A DNA stretch of 25,036 nt from Clostridia bacterium (GCA_900767465.1 CAAGAW010000021.1:1-25036); one strand, 5' to 3'. Shown: positions 1-8,021, numbered from the stretch's first letter. Program-made: numbers and translations. The notes: generated by a model from the sequence alone, not told the origin.

Positions 1-176
1 AAAAATGTCAACAAATAGTTTCGTCTTTTCTAATTTTGTTTCCATTATTAAAATATTCAAATGAAAGCAAAAAGTAATTGCTCGGAAGAACGGATCTGTC
101 CAAAATGATGAAAAAGACTGTTGATTTTCAAGGTAAGCGATAACTTTAAGAATTTCGTACAACAGAGCATTAAAAC

Positions 177-207
177 TTGAAAAAAAACAAAAATTTTGTG
201 CTATAAT
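177..207 (+). promoter_or_regulatory. Probable sigma-A promoter with extended -10
   Basis: TTGAAA at 177-182 and TATAAT at 202-207 are separated by 19 bp, which is long, but a TG at 199-200 makes the -10 an extended one. It points at the truncated integrase frame that opens at 230, yet no start codon with a ribosome binding site follows, so it may be left over from whatever was here before the truncation. The rest of 1-229 is A+T-rich and I see no gene in it. Confidence 0.5.
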
Positions 208-229
208 ATATACAATAGTTTTTACATAA

Positions 230-1138
230 CAACATCGAAACAGTAGTGAAGTCTGTGGGTTGCGTTGGGAATCTGTCGATTTTGAACGTGACACAATTAC
301 TTTGGAACACGCTGTCGTTCAATGTGAAGTAAACGGGAAAAGAACAATTGTAAAAAAAGATAAAATGAAAAATCAATCGAGTATGCGAACGTTACCGCTT
401 TTACCTATGGTTAAAGAGATATTGCTCAAAGTAAAAAGTGAGCAGGAACGCAATATAGAGCGTTATGGTTCTTATTATTCGAGAGAATACTTAGGATACG
501 TATGCGTTGACGACGTGGGTAAAATCGTCAGTCCGGATACGTTGACAACTCATTTTAGGACCTTTTTATTGCGCAATAATTTGCCGCTAATTCGCTTGCA
601 CGAATTACGACATAGTTGTGCAAGTATATTGATTGCGTGCGGCGTAAGTATGAAAGCCGTTCAGGAATGGCTTGGACACAGCACATTCAGCACAACGGCA
701 GATATTTACAGCCATTTGAACTATTCATCGAAACTTGCCGTTGCGGATACCTTGACAAATGTATTCAATGGAAAACCGGTGCCGAAAACTCAATCCGACA
801 CAGACTCAATGGATACTATGCAAAAATTGTTTTCGTTTTCAGAAGTTGAAAATCCTGACGATTCAAAAGAAAAAAGATTTCCTACTGTTTATGAATCATG
901 GGACGAAACAGTCGAAGATAAGACAGAAGAAAATCTGTCGATTTCATTAAAAGACGAACCTATTGAAAAAGTGTTTCCTGAATTGCCGTCGGAAAATGTT
1001 TCCGAGTTTAGAAAAGCAAAAGAAGAAATGAAACGACTTGGATTTGAAACGCTTGATGAATACTTTGAGTATCTTGAATTCAAATCTCGCATGGAACAAA
1101 GAAACAACACTGCCGGTTCAGGCGGAACGTCAATGTAA
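230..1138 (+). pseudogene. Tyrosine recombinase (phage-type integrase), 5'-truncated
   Basis: This is the catalytic C-terminal half of a tyrosine integrase. Visible are the segment after catalytic box I (SEVCGLRWESVDF), box II HELRH near 600-615, the GHS motif, and the nucleophile Tyr in TADIYSHL near 705. The frame opens only at 230 after a TAA at 227-229. The N-terminal SAM-like DNA-binding domain is absent, and the usual box I arginine, three residues before the SE pair, is replaced by Asn. The first possible start is a TTG at 260 with no Shine-Dalgarno sequence. After the Tyr motif an unusual tail of about 150 residues ends in a charged helical stretch. I read it as an inactive remnant left by a mobile element. 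It is next to an HUH replication gene, which fits an integrated plasmid or phage. Confidence 0.8.
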
Positions 1139-1143
1139 AATTT

Positions 1144-1170
1144 AAGCCCCGACATTCCTGTCGGGGCTTT
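1144..1170. terminator. Intrinsic terminator, probably bidirectional
   Basis: A perfect 10-bp G+C-rich stem (AAGCCCCGAC with GTCGGGGCTT) closes a 6-nt loop six bases after the integrase stop codon. The flanking T and A runs are short. It could also end transcription of the small minus-strand frame whose stop is at 1216. Confidence 0.8.
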
Positions 1171-1215
1171 GGCGGAGCGGCAGCAACCTAAAACGAATAA
1201 TTGTTTACACTTATA

Positions 1216-1536
1216 TTAAAAATTATGCTTTTTTTGCCACTCAAACCACCAATCGCTTGTAGAGATTGCCCCCCCCCAAATGCAACCAAGAGTACATAAG
1301 CCAAAAAAGCCTGTTATATTTCCACCCCAAAGATAACCACTACCACGTTTCTTTACAATTATCGTATCGCCCTCGATTTTACAAGTTTCATTATCTTCAA
1401 TATAGTTTACGATTTGACCCGAATATCTTTCATAAACGTGATGATAATCTTGCGCTATGCAAGCCGAACAATCTACCGAACAAACGGATAAAAGTCCGAC
1501 AAAGCCGAAAGAAACGCCGAAAACGGACGTGCGCAT
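1216..1536 (-). CDS. Small hypothetical protein, possible membrane or exported protein
   Basis: I do not recognise this 106-residue frame. It starts at ATG 1536 with a hydrophobic, cysteine-containing N-terminus that could be a signal sequence (GFVGLLSVCSVDCSAC). A charged middle part (YIEDNETCKIEGDTIIVKK) follows, then a glycine-rich hydrophobic segment ending WWFEWQKKHNF. The composition looks more natural than that of most antisense frames, and it is the only candidate gene in 1216-1456. Against it, there is no ribosome binding site and its first 80 bases overlap the start of the replication initiator on the other strand. A run of nine G's (nine C's at 1269-1277 on the plus strand) lies inside it and could slip. 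Confidence 0.25.
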   Translation of the reverse strand: MRTSVFGVSFGFVGLLSVCSVDCSACIAQDYHHVYERYSGQIVNYIEDNETCKIEGDTIIVKKRGSGYLWGGNITGFFGLCTLGCIWGGAISTSDWWFEWQKKHNF

Positions 1537-2314
1537 TACTACGCTCAAACAAATCTTCGACGAGCTTTACGATAAGTATTACAAACAATACCCGAATATA
1601 CGGAAACAGTCTATTCTCAAAGATATGCTACCGCTCTTTCCGACCGAAACGGATGCTGCGTATTTTGTAGACGAGCATTGGCGCAGAAAATGGCGTAACG
1701 CATATACACGCAAGCAGCGGTTTGAGTATAAGGCGTATAATCAAAATTACGAATACTTTTTTACGGTAACTTTCGATTCTAAAAAGCATACCGAGCAAAG
1801 TTTTGAAAAGAGTTTGAAATTAGCATTTTCTAATCTACATAAGCGGTACGGCTGTCTGTTTCAAGGCGTATGGAAACGCGGCAGCGAGAACGACAGACTG
1901 CATTTTCACGAACTTATCTACGATCCGAATAAGAAAATAACCGGAGAATTGGAAACGGTAAGCGATTACAATCCCAAAACCGGCAAGATGAAAACGAATC
2001 TGCAAAGCAAGTATTTCTATGAAAAGTTCGGAAGAAACGAGTTCAGAGAGATAATACCGCAGATGTACGATGCCGCTATAAAGTACATAACAAAGTATTT
2101 GAGCAAGCAAGGCGTAAAGCCGTATTATTCAAAAGGCTTGTACAGGTTTATAGAGAGCGATATTGACGGCAATGACGTTCTCGGTAAAATGGACGGCGCG
2201 GACGAACGAGACATACGCTTGCTCGTGGCAAAAGATTTCAGGGTTTGGCAGGAAAGCGTACTTATAGGCGAAGCGTCGTCCGAAACGATAGCGCAAGCGC
2301 CTAAACTGCCGTAA
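1457..2314 (+). CDS. HUH-endonuclease replication initiator (rolling-circle Rep, G2P/gpA-like)
   Basis: This 285-residue protein would nick one DNA strand at an origin and start rolling-circle replication. The three HUH signatures are in order: beta-strand motif FFTVTF (residues 101-106), metal-binding His-hydrophobic-His RLHFHE (His149, His151), and the tyrosine motif YITKY with Tyr210 and Tyr214 four apart, the spacing seen in phiX174 gpA-type two-tyrosine enzymes. No helicase or primase domain follows. The first 25 residues are a Lys/Pro/Thr-rich linker. The ATG at 1457 has no good ribosome binding site and a stop codon (TAA 1445-1447) lies just upstream, so the true start could be the GTG near 1528 or the 5' end could be damaged. 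A structured, origin-like region follows immediately. Family assignment is strong; present activity is uncertain. Confidence 0.8.
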   Translation: MQAEQSTEQTDKSPTKPKETPKTDVRITTLKQIFDELYDKYYKQYPNIRKQSILKDMLPLFPTETDAAYFVDEHWRRKWRNAYTRKQRFEYKAYNQNYEYFFTVTFDSKKHTEQSFEKSLKLAFSNLHKRYGCLFQGVWKRGSENDRLHFHELIYDPNKKITGELETVSDYNPKTGKMKTNLQSKYFYEKFGRNEFREIIPQMYDAAIKYITKYLSKQGVKPYYSKGLYRFIESDIDGNDVLGKMDGADERDIRLLVAKDFRVWQESVLIGEASSETIAQAPKLP

Positions 2315-2350
2315 ACGAAAAGAACGCAAAGAAAGCGCGGCGGCGCAAAA

Positions 2351-2394
2351 AAAATACGGCGGACACGGAAAGCTTGCGCGTGCCGCCGTATTTT
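2351..2394 (+). terminator. Strong stem-loop after rep, terminator-like
   Basis: AAAATACGGCGG (2351-2362) pairs perfectly with CCGCCGTATTTT (2383-2394). After one bulged A, the CACG at 2364-2367 pairs with CGTG at 2379-2382, leaving an 11-nt loop. A's on the left and T's on the right make it a bidirectional terminator by form, starting 36 bases after the rep stop. In this context it could instead be part of a single-strand origin. Confidence 0.7.
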
Positions 2395-2445
2395 AGCCGC
2401 CGCTTTTGCGGTTCGTTACATCCGTTTGGTTGCGTTCGGTTGGTT

Positions 2446-2552
2446 GTGTGTGCCTGTCTTCGGCGCCCGAGCGCGCAGCGCGAGGGTGTCCGAAGCGGCG
2501 TCAGCCGCTTCGGACAGCTTTGCCGCCGCTTGTATCAAAGACAGGCACACAC
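2446..2552. repeat. Nested inverted repeat (multi-branched hairpin), origin-like
   Basis: A perfect 15-bp inverted repeat (GTGTGTGCCTGTCTT at 2446-2460 and its complement at 2538-2552) encloses 77 nt. Inside is a second perfect 13-bp stem with a 4-nt loop (2487-2499 with 2504-2516) and a smaller G+C hairpin (GCGC/GCGC near 2471-2481). Together they would fold into a three- or four-way branched structure as single-stranded DNA. Such structures are typical of single-strand or double-strand origins of rolling-circle replicons. No coding potential is evident. Location right after the HUH gene supports an origin role; this is inference. Confidence 0.65.
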
Positions 2553-2834
2553 TTTACGGTTAGATACTATATTACTGACACCATCTTGTTCAAGCCAAGC
2601 ACACGCGCCAATCTTGCATAAAAATATAATTCGGTAATTTGAGGTTACTTAAAGTTCAACCGCTATTTTGCACCAAAATAGGCACACCTTGCGATTTTTA
2701 GACTGAAATTATGCTCTTTCGCAATAACCGTTTCCATCTCAATAAACTTATAGTAAATTTATCTCTGCCAAAGTTTTGCCTTAAAATTTTTTTGGCTTTA
2801 TCGAAAAAAATCATCTTTTACTTCAATTTTCCGA
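2553..2834. other. Non-coding stretch between Rep element and operon end
   Basis: I see no gene in these 282 bases. A perfect 8-bp hairpin with a 3-nt loop lies at 2663-2681 (CTATTTTG-CAC-CAAAATAG). Towards the operon end there is only a weak stem (GCCAAA with TTTGGC, about 2767-2796) without a U-run, so I cannot place a convincing terminator for the 15-kb operon. Confidence 0.5.
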
Positions 2835-4424
2835 TCAAGTCTTCTCTTTGGGAATATAAATCCGAAAGGCCGATTTCGCCATATCGATTTTATCATGTAT
2901 CGGTTCCGCCGCACCCACTTTAGAGATATTGAACGCGCGATACGTATATCCGCTCCACCATGCCGGCGTTACCGTAACTTTACGAGCCGTAGTGTTATTT
3001 TCTCTAGTTGTCTGCACGGCGTCGTCTGTCCAACGTTCGGGACGGTACTGCCAACCCGGTTCTAAAATAATTATCGAACCTACGGGAATCTCTGTAGGCG
3101 TAAAACGTTTGGTTGCAAGAAACAATCGGTTAAAGTCGCTGTTGTCCTTTATGATATTCACGGGATTTTTCGAATCGACGCTATTGTAAAATCCCTGTTC
3201 GAGTTCAAACGCAAGCGCCGTATATTTTGTCGGATCTACGGTAGGCGCAGGCGGATCGGTCTTATACGCCGACTCAGTCACTTCATACGGATTTCGTACC
3301 GCTTTTTTCACGGCATCGACTGCCATGGGCAAATCGATCTCATCCATACCGGTCGGTACGAAGTCCACTTCATCAATGGGAAGTCCCGTAAGAGCATGAA
3401 TGAGTGTAAGACCCGCAATATATCGCCCCAAGCCCAATGACATATGATAACCGTCGCGCGTAAGCGTATCCCCTACGTACGAAGTACGCGCATTTTGAAT
3501 CGCCGTACCGCAAGGAATGATTTTCTCAATCGAATCGTTTGCCTCGACCTTGGTTTGCACGGTATCCACTATCGCCCCGTACATAGTCGCTTGACTACCG
3601 TTATATTTGTGAAATTCACCGTGCGTGCTGTTTTGCTGATATGCCCAAGTCATATTCCAAACGATTTTTGCATAACAACTCGCGCGCATGTTTTCATGCA
3701 CATAATCGGTAAGGTAACTGAGCGCATCGTACGTATCGGGCATACCGCTGCTGCCGCTTGCCTGTTGCAACGATATAAAATCCCAATCTACCGTTCGAAT
3801 CGCATCCCTCATGGTGTAATTGTCTACACTTATCATTTTCCCGTTGCTATTCGTACGATACGCATATGCCGCACGATTGTTGCGCGCATTGTCGGCGTGC
3901 ATATCAAGCGTGCAACTGCCAATATACAACCCTGCAATAAAAACATTTTGAATTCCGATATTGCGAGCTATGCTCCATGCGTACTCTATCGTGTCATCCG
4001 AAAAACTGTTGCCTATCATAAGAATTTTGAGTGCGCCGTCGTCGGTCCAGTCATGTACGGGTACGTCGGCTTTTTTGACGTTTACCTTATACGACTCGGA
4101 TATCGCCGTATCAATCAGTTTAACTGCAATCGTATAAACGCCCGCTACATCCTTCGAGTAAGCCGACGAATCAACCGTGTACACATCGGAGCTTACGACT
4201 TCGGTCGTCCCGTCGGAATACGATACCGTAACCGTCAAATTTCCGGTATCGAATGCATCTCCCACGATAAACTCGGTGCGCATTCCGCTTAAACCGATAC
4301 GCTCGACATTTTTTCGCACCGTCTCTTCCGTAGGCTTATCTCGGCCGACACATGCCGTAAACATCCACACGACGCATAGAGCGGTTGCCAACACGACAAA
4401 TGCGTGAATAAACGTTCTTTTCAT
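2835..4424 (-). CDS. SGNH/GDSL hydrolase lipoprotein (DUF4886 type) with Ig-like domain
   Basis: This 529-residue surface lipoprotein has a hydrophobic signal ending in the lipobox FTAC (lipidated Cys25). A bacterial Ig-like (Big_3-type) domain spans about residues 43-117 (DLTVTVSYSDGT-like pattern). The SGNH esterase domain follows: nucleophile motif MIGNSFS with Ser140 and the C-terminal catalytic DGYH (Asp324, His327). A further beta-rich C-terminal domain runs from about 400 to 529. SGNH enzymes of this group remove ester-linked groups from polysaccharides; the exact substrate is not visible. Last gene of the operon, 17 bases after ribokinase, with an AGAGGA site 12 bases before the ATG. 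In this locus it could deacylate succinylated or mycoloylated arabinan (inference). Confidence 0.8.
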   Translation of the reverse strand: MKRTFIHAFVVLATALCVVWMFTACVGRDKPTEETVRKNVERIGLSGMRTEFIVGDAFDTGNLTVTVSYSDGTTEVVSSDVYTVDSSAYSKDVAGVYTIAVKLIDTAISESYKVNVKKADVPVHDWTDDGALKILMIGNSFSDDTIEYAWSIARNIGIQNVFIAGLYIGSCTLDMHADNARNNRAAYAYRTNSNGKMISVDNYTMRDAIRTVDWDFISLQQASGSSGMPDTYDALSYLTDYVHENMRASCYAKIVWNMTWAYQQNSTHGEFHKYNGSQATMYGAIVDTVQTKVEANDSIEKIIPCGTAIQNARTSYVGDTLTRDGYHMSLGLGRYIAGLTLIHALTGLPIDEVDFVPTGMDEIDLPMAVDAVKKAVRNPYEVTESAYKTDPPAPTVDPTKYTALAFELEQGFYNSVDSKNPVNIIKDNSDFNRLFLATKRFTPTEIPVGSIIILEPGWQYRPERWTDDAVQTTRENNTTARKVTVTPAWWSGYTYRAFNISKVGAAEPIHDKIDMAKSAFRIYIPKEKT

Positions 4425-4441
4425 CTATTCGATAAATCCTC

Positions 4442-5383
4442 TCATCTCGGTAAAATGCTTTCGGGTGTGCCATAAGCACTTATAAAATCCTCCAACTGCA
4501 TCCGTGTGTGTAAAGACGGAATGGCGCCGTTTATTTGAACGGTAAGCGCACCCATGGCATTGGCAAACCGAACGGCTTGCGGCAGTGTTTTTCCCTCGGT
4601 CAGCGCGACGGCAAGTGCACCGTTAAAGCTGTCACCCGCCGCGACGGTATCAACCGCTTTTACCCGATAACCGTCAACAATCTCGCACAGTTCGGCGTTC
4701 ACAATCAGCGCCCCGCGATGCCCCAGCGTAGCTATGATGTTTTTGACGCCGCTTTTCAGCAACGCTTTGGCCGCCGCAATCACATCATGATCGGTATCGG
4801 TCGGCATATCGGTCAAAATCGACAGCTCCGTTTCATTCGGTGTCAAATAATCGACGGCGGCCAACACGCTTTGATCCAATTTTACGGCGGGCGCGGGATT
4901 CAGTAACACTTTCACCCCGTACCGATGTGCGCGACGAATGATTTCTTTGGTCACGTCAAGCCTCATTTCGAGTTGTAAAACCACCAGTTCGGTGTTTTGC
5001 AAAACCGAATCCACCCTTTCCAAATCGTCAAACCCAAATGCATAATTCGAGGAAGGAATCACGCAAATTCGGTTTTGCCCCGCCGCGTCGATTTGCACCT
5101 GTGCAACCGCCGTCAGTTTGTCGCACGAAAAAACATACCGCGACTCGATTCCTTCCTCTCGCAGAATTTTTCGGAACGTATCGCCGTTTGCATCTCTCCC
5201 CAACATTCCCACCATTTCCACGTCGCCGCCCAATCGCGCCGCGGCAACGCACTGGTTGGCGCCTTTCCCGCCCGGAAACAGTTCCAACGAATTTCCCAGC
5301 ACCGTCTGCCCCGCTTGGGGAAAGCAATCCATTTTGGCCACGTTGTCCATGACGAACGAGCCTATCACCGTAATCCGCGCCAT
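4442..5383 (-). CDS. rbsK: Ribokinase-family (PfkB) sugar kinase, proposed D-arabinose 5-kinase
   Basis: A 313-residue cytoplasmic PfkB-family kinase that phosphorylates a pentose at O5 using ATP. Ribokinase signatures are all present: GGKGANQ (38-44), NPAP (162-165), TPNETE (181-186), TLGHRGA (219-225) and the catalytic DTVAAGDSF with base Asp251. The frame is open further upstream, but I chose the ATG at 5383: its first base is the last base of the isomerase TAA stop (TAATG, translational coupling), and AAAGGA lies just ahead. D-ribose is the family default. Pairing with an arabinose-5-phosphate isomerase and with GH172/DUF4185 enzymes makes D-arabinose the better guess, giving D-arabinose 5-phosphate. 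A fructokinase role is less likely because of the GGKGANQ-type substrate loop. Confidence 0.88.
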   Translation of the reverse strand: MARITVIGSFVMDNVAKMDCFPQAGQTVLGNSLELFPGGKGANQCVAAARLGGDVEMVGMLGRDANGDTFRKILREEGIESRYVFSCDKLTAVAQVQIDAAGQNRICVIPSSNYAFGFDDLERVDSVLQNTELVVLQLEMRLDVTKEIIRRAHRYGVKVLLNPAPAVKLDQSVLAAVDYLTPNETELSILTDMPTDTDHDVIAAAKALLKSGVKNIIATLGHRGALIVNAELCEIVDGYRVKAVDTVAAGDSFNGALAVALTEGKTLPQAVRFANAMGALTVQINGAIPSLHTRMQLEDFISAYGTPESILPR

Positions 5384-5982
5384 TACTCGTTTTCCTTTTG
5401 CAACATAGCGCCCAACGCACCGTTCGGATGAAAACGGTAAAAATTGTCGCGCGTAAATCCTTTGGCTTGCGACAGCGCACAGGCAAATGCATCGCCGAGC
5501 GCCAACGTCAGCGTACTCGAAACGGTCGGCGCAAGATTGAGCGCATCGGCTTCGGCGATCTTGGGATACAAAATAACGTAATCGCAAAGCTCGGCCAAAC
5601 GGCTGTCTTTCCCCGCCGTAAAAGCAACGGTCGTCACCCCGTTCCGTTTCAGCGGCGCCACGTTCTGCACCACTTCCGCCGTGTTCCCGCTGTTGGAAAT
5701 GAGCACCGCAATATCGATCGGCTGTATCATTCCCAAATCACCGTGCATGGCTTCGGTGGAATGTACGTAAAACGCGGGTATCCCCAAACTCGCAAACGTT
5801 GCCGCAAGTTTTTCTCCTATGTGCCCGCTCTTGCCCACGCCCATAAACGCCAGTTTTCCCTTGCACCGCAAAAACAACTCGAAAACTTCTTCGTATGTTT
5901 CGTCTATTCCGTCCGCCAGCAAAGTAAGCGCGTCCCGCTCGACGGCAACCGCTTTTTTCATATCCGTTATATATTGCTTCAT
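5383..5982 (-). CDS. Arabinose-5-phosphate isomerase (KdsD/GutQ-like SIS domain, no CBS)
   Basis: This 199-residue cytoplasmic SIS-domain enzyme would interconvert D-arabinose 5-phosphate and D-ribulose 5-phosphate. Motifs: GVGKSGHIG (48-56), HGDLGMI with His80, SNSGNT (96-101), Glu103, Glu144 and FHPNGALG with His185. As I recall, the E. coli KdsD functional residues are Lys59, His88, Glu111, Glu152 and His193; here Lys51, His80, Glu103, Glu144 and His185 match with a constant offset of eight. The paired CBS domains of KdsD are missing, as in other SIS-only isomerases. In Gram-negatives this reaction feeds Kdo synthesis, but no Kdo or LPS gene is nearby, so a catabolic direction is likely. 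Start ATG follows a strong AAGGAG site with a 7-base spacer. Coupled to ribokinase by TAATG. Confidence 0.88.
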   Translation of the reverse strand: MKQYITDMKKAVAVERDALTLLADGIDETYEEVFELFLRCKGKLAFMGVGKSGHIGEKLAATFASLGIPAFYVHSTEAMHGDLGMIQPIDIAVLISNSGNTAEVVQNVAPLKRNGVTTVAFTAGKDSRLAELCDYVILYPKIAEADALNLAPTVSSTLTLALGDAFACALSQAKGFTRDNFYRFHPNGALGAMLQKENE

Positions 5983-6003
5983 TACTTACTCCTTATCCGT
6001 TTG

Positions 6004-7005
6004 TTATTTGCCGGACTGCCGCTCCACAAGCGTCGGTTCCAGCACAATGTTCCGCGTTTCCGTTCTGCCCCGCAACCGTTCCAACAGAATTTCCGCGGCA
6101 TACTTTCCGATTTCGTACTGACGCATATCCACCGAAGTGAGCGTAGGGCTGGACGATACCGCATAGTCGGTATTATCGAACGAAATCAGTTTCATATCGT
6201 CGGGAATGCGAATTCCGTGCTCGTGGCAAAACCGCAAAATACCCATCGCGGCATAATCGTTGGAAACAATCAGCCCGTCCGCCGTTCCGCCGTTTTGAAT
6301 GAATTCCGAAAAAGCCGCATACGCCCCTTCGTTGGTATATTTGCCGTTCAGAACACGGGTGGCGTCATACGGCAATCCGTGCTTTTCCAACGTGCGCAAG
6401 TATCCGTCCAGACGCTCGCGCGTGGTCTGCTCTTTTACGTCGCCCGAAATAACCGCCATATTCTTGCAGCCCGCCGCCAACAGATGTTCGGTGGCAAGCG
6501 CCATGCCCAACGTATGGTCCACGAAAATATAGTCGAAATTGTCGTCTTTCTGCTGCCCGTCGTATTTGTTGGTAAGCACCACGGGGCAACCGCACGCGCG
6601 AATGGCGGAAATATTCTCCTCGCAAAAATCAAACGACACCATAATCATGCCGTCGCAAAATTTCTGTTCCAACGTGCGGATAATGTCTATCTCTTTTTTC
6701 AGACTCTTTTCGGTGGTGTACAGCATGGCGTAATAGCCGTTTGCTTCCAGCACCTCTATAACGCCTTGAATCATCTTGAAATAAAAGATATTGCAAATAT
6801 CGGGAATACAGAACAAAATTCTCTTGGTATATCCGCGCCGCAAAGCAATGGCGGAAGAATTGGACTGATAGTTCAATTCTTTGGCTACCGCAAGTATCTT
6901 CTTCTTTTTTTCAATGTCGCAATAACCGCTTCCGCTGAGCGCGCGCGCCACGGTAGATGTCGAATATCCGGTAATTCGTGCAATATCCTTTATTCCGTTT
7001 TTCAA
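6004..7005 (-). CDS. LacI-family transcriptional repressor
   Basis: A 333-residue regulator with an N-terminal LacI helix-turn-helix (IKDIARITGYSTSTVARAL, residues 5-23), a hinge helix around 45-56, and a periplasmic-binding-protein-like effector domain to the end (DGLIVSNDYAAMGIL, LISFDNTDYA, LTSVDMRQYEIGKYA). The hinge reads SSAIAL, so the usual AR.L arginine is Ile. The start is TTG at 7005-7003 with GAGG seven bases ahead, which would keep protein levels low. It sits inside the operon, 21 bases before the isomerase gene, and most likely represses it by binding the palindromes at 18014-18031 and 18076-18093. The inducer is probably a sugar released from the substrate, or its phosphate; this is inference. 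Confidence 0.92.
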   Translation of the reverse strand: MKNGIKDIARITGYSTSTVARALSGSGYCDIEKKKKILAVAKELNYQSNSSAIALRRGYTKRILFCIPDICNIFYFKMIQGVIEVLEANGYYAMLYTTEKSLKKEIDIIRTLEQKFCDGMIMVSFDFCEENISAIRACGCPVVLTNKYDGQQKDDNFDYIFVDHTLGMALATEHLLAAGCKNMAVISGDVKEQTTRERLDGYLRTLEKHGLPYDATRVLNGKYTNEGAYAAFSEFIQNGGTADGLIVSNDYAAMGILRFCHEHGIRIPDDMKLISFDNTDYAVSSSPTLTSVDMRQYEIGKYAAEILLERLRGRTETRNIVLEPTLVERQSGK

Positions 7006-7034
7006 GCTGCCACCTCGAAATCGATTCTCATATA

Positions 7035-8021
7035 TTATCTGAATTTCATTTCAAACAGAGACACGTTGTACGGCGACCATTCACTCAGCATAAACAGTAC
7101 CCGCCCGTCGTCGGTACAAAGGCTTTCATGCGTAAAACCGCCGTACAGCCCCTCGTAATCGGATTGCAACGCCACCGTTTCGGCATCGCTCCATTCTCCC
7201 CACGGCTCGTCGGCTGTGCGGAAAACAAGGTCGGGCGCGTCCGTCCCCACGTACATCGCCAAATATTTTTTCAGATACCGATTGTACGTTACGCACATTT
7301 CGCCGCACGGCGCGGGAATAACAACTGCCGCCCGAGAAAGCCCTTCTCTGCCCGAAACAAAGCGGGGAACACCCTTTTCTTTGCCTATATAATACTCGTA
7401 TTTTTCAAAATTGTCAAGTTCTTTTCTCGGCACGCGCGCAAGTTTGCAGTTGCCGTCGCGCGCTTCGGTGATTCCGAACAAATACACGTATTCGCCCGCT
7501 TCGAGCGGAAAAACCTGCCCGAAATTAGGCGCCTCTTCCTTGCCGAACCGCACACATTCCGACTTTTCCCAGCTAACGCCTTTATCGTGCGAAATATACA
7601 GTGCGCATTCGTCGATTGTCCACCGCGGATTCCACGTAACAATAGACATCACGAACATATAAAACACTCCGTCCACCGCCACGGCGCCCGTGGGTATGCA
7701 CGTCATCTGCTCTTTGTCCTTCTTCTTTGCGGCAACCAACTCTTTGGCAAGCCCGTCGTCGTCCGCAACAAACCCTTCCAAACAGAACCCTTCGGCAGAC
7801 GTGTCTTTCACCTTTGCCAAACAGTTGTTAATCCACCGTCCCTTTTGCCAGAATTCGCTGAACGTGTCCCCGAATAAAAGATATAAATCCTTCCCGTCCG
7901 AAAAAGGGAATCCCAAATCGGTGCCCACAACCCCGAACGGCTCGGTGTTCGTTCTCGCATCTTTTCCCGTCACTCCGCACACGCGACGCACATATTCCAA
8001 TTTTTCGCTGAAAACACACAT
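7035..8021 (-). CDS. DUF4185 (GH183-type) protein without signal peptide, proposed cytoplasmic D-arabinanase
   Basis: A 328-residue DUF4185 protein, a five-bladed beta-propeller fold that CAZy now places in GH183 (endo-D-arabinanase) for characterised members. Signature segments are GTDLGFPF (Asp35), LYLLFGDTF (Asp52), TCIPTGAV, the Asp-box-like SHDKGVSW, and APCGEMCVTYN. The two conserved aspartates face the propeller centre in this family and are the best catalytic candidates. It begins MCVFSEKLEY with no signal peptide, unlike its paralogue immediately upstream, so it should act on imported oligosaccharides. GGGAG lies about nine bases before the ATG. It is followed 29 bases later by the repressor gene. 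Family assignment is firm; substrate and compartment are inference. Confidence 0.85.
   Translation of the reverse strand: MCVFSEKLEYVRRVCGVTGKDARTNTEPFGVVGTDLGFPFSDGKDLYLLFGDTFSEFWQKGRWINNCLAKVKDTSAEGFCLEGFVADDDGLAKELVAAKKKDKEQMTCIPTGAVAVDGVFYMFVMSIVTWNPRWTIDECALYISHDKGVSWEKSECVRFGKEEAPNFGQVFPLEAGEYVYLFGITEARDGNCKLARVPRKELDNFEKYEYYIGKEKGVPRFVSGREGLSRAAVVIPAPCGEMCVTYNRYLKKYLAMYVGTDAPDLVFRTADEPWGEWSDAETVALQSDYEGLYGGFTHESLCTDDGRVLFMLSEWSPYNVSLFEMKFR

Noticed and set aside
2760..2800. Terminator for the arabinan operon
   Set aside because: The GCCAAA/TTTGGC stem is weak and no U-run follows on the minus strand.
5384..5587. N-terminal extension of ribokinase
   Set aside because: The extension lies within the isomerase gene in another frame and is Arg/Cys-rich. 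The ATG at 5383 has a ribosome binding site and TAATG coupling.
5383..5982. 6-phospho-3-hexuloisomerase (formaldehyde/RuMP pathway)
   Set aside because: The HGDLGM, Glu144 and FHPNGALG motifs are those of arabinose-5-phosphate isomerase, and no hexulose-phosphate synthase is present.
5398..7158. Long plus-strand open frame of 586 residues
   Set aside because: It runs antisense to the isomerase, kinase start and LacI genes, is full of Arg/His runs with no recognisable domain, and has no ribosome binding site. It is a shadow of the coding strand's codon use.
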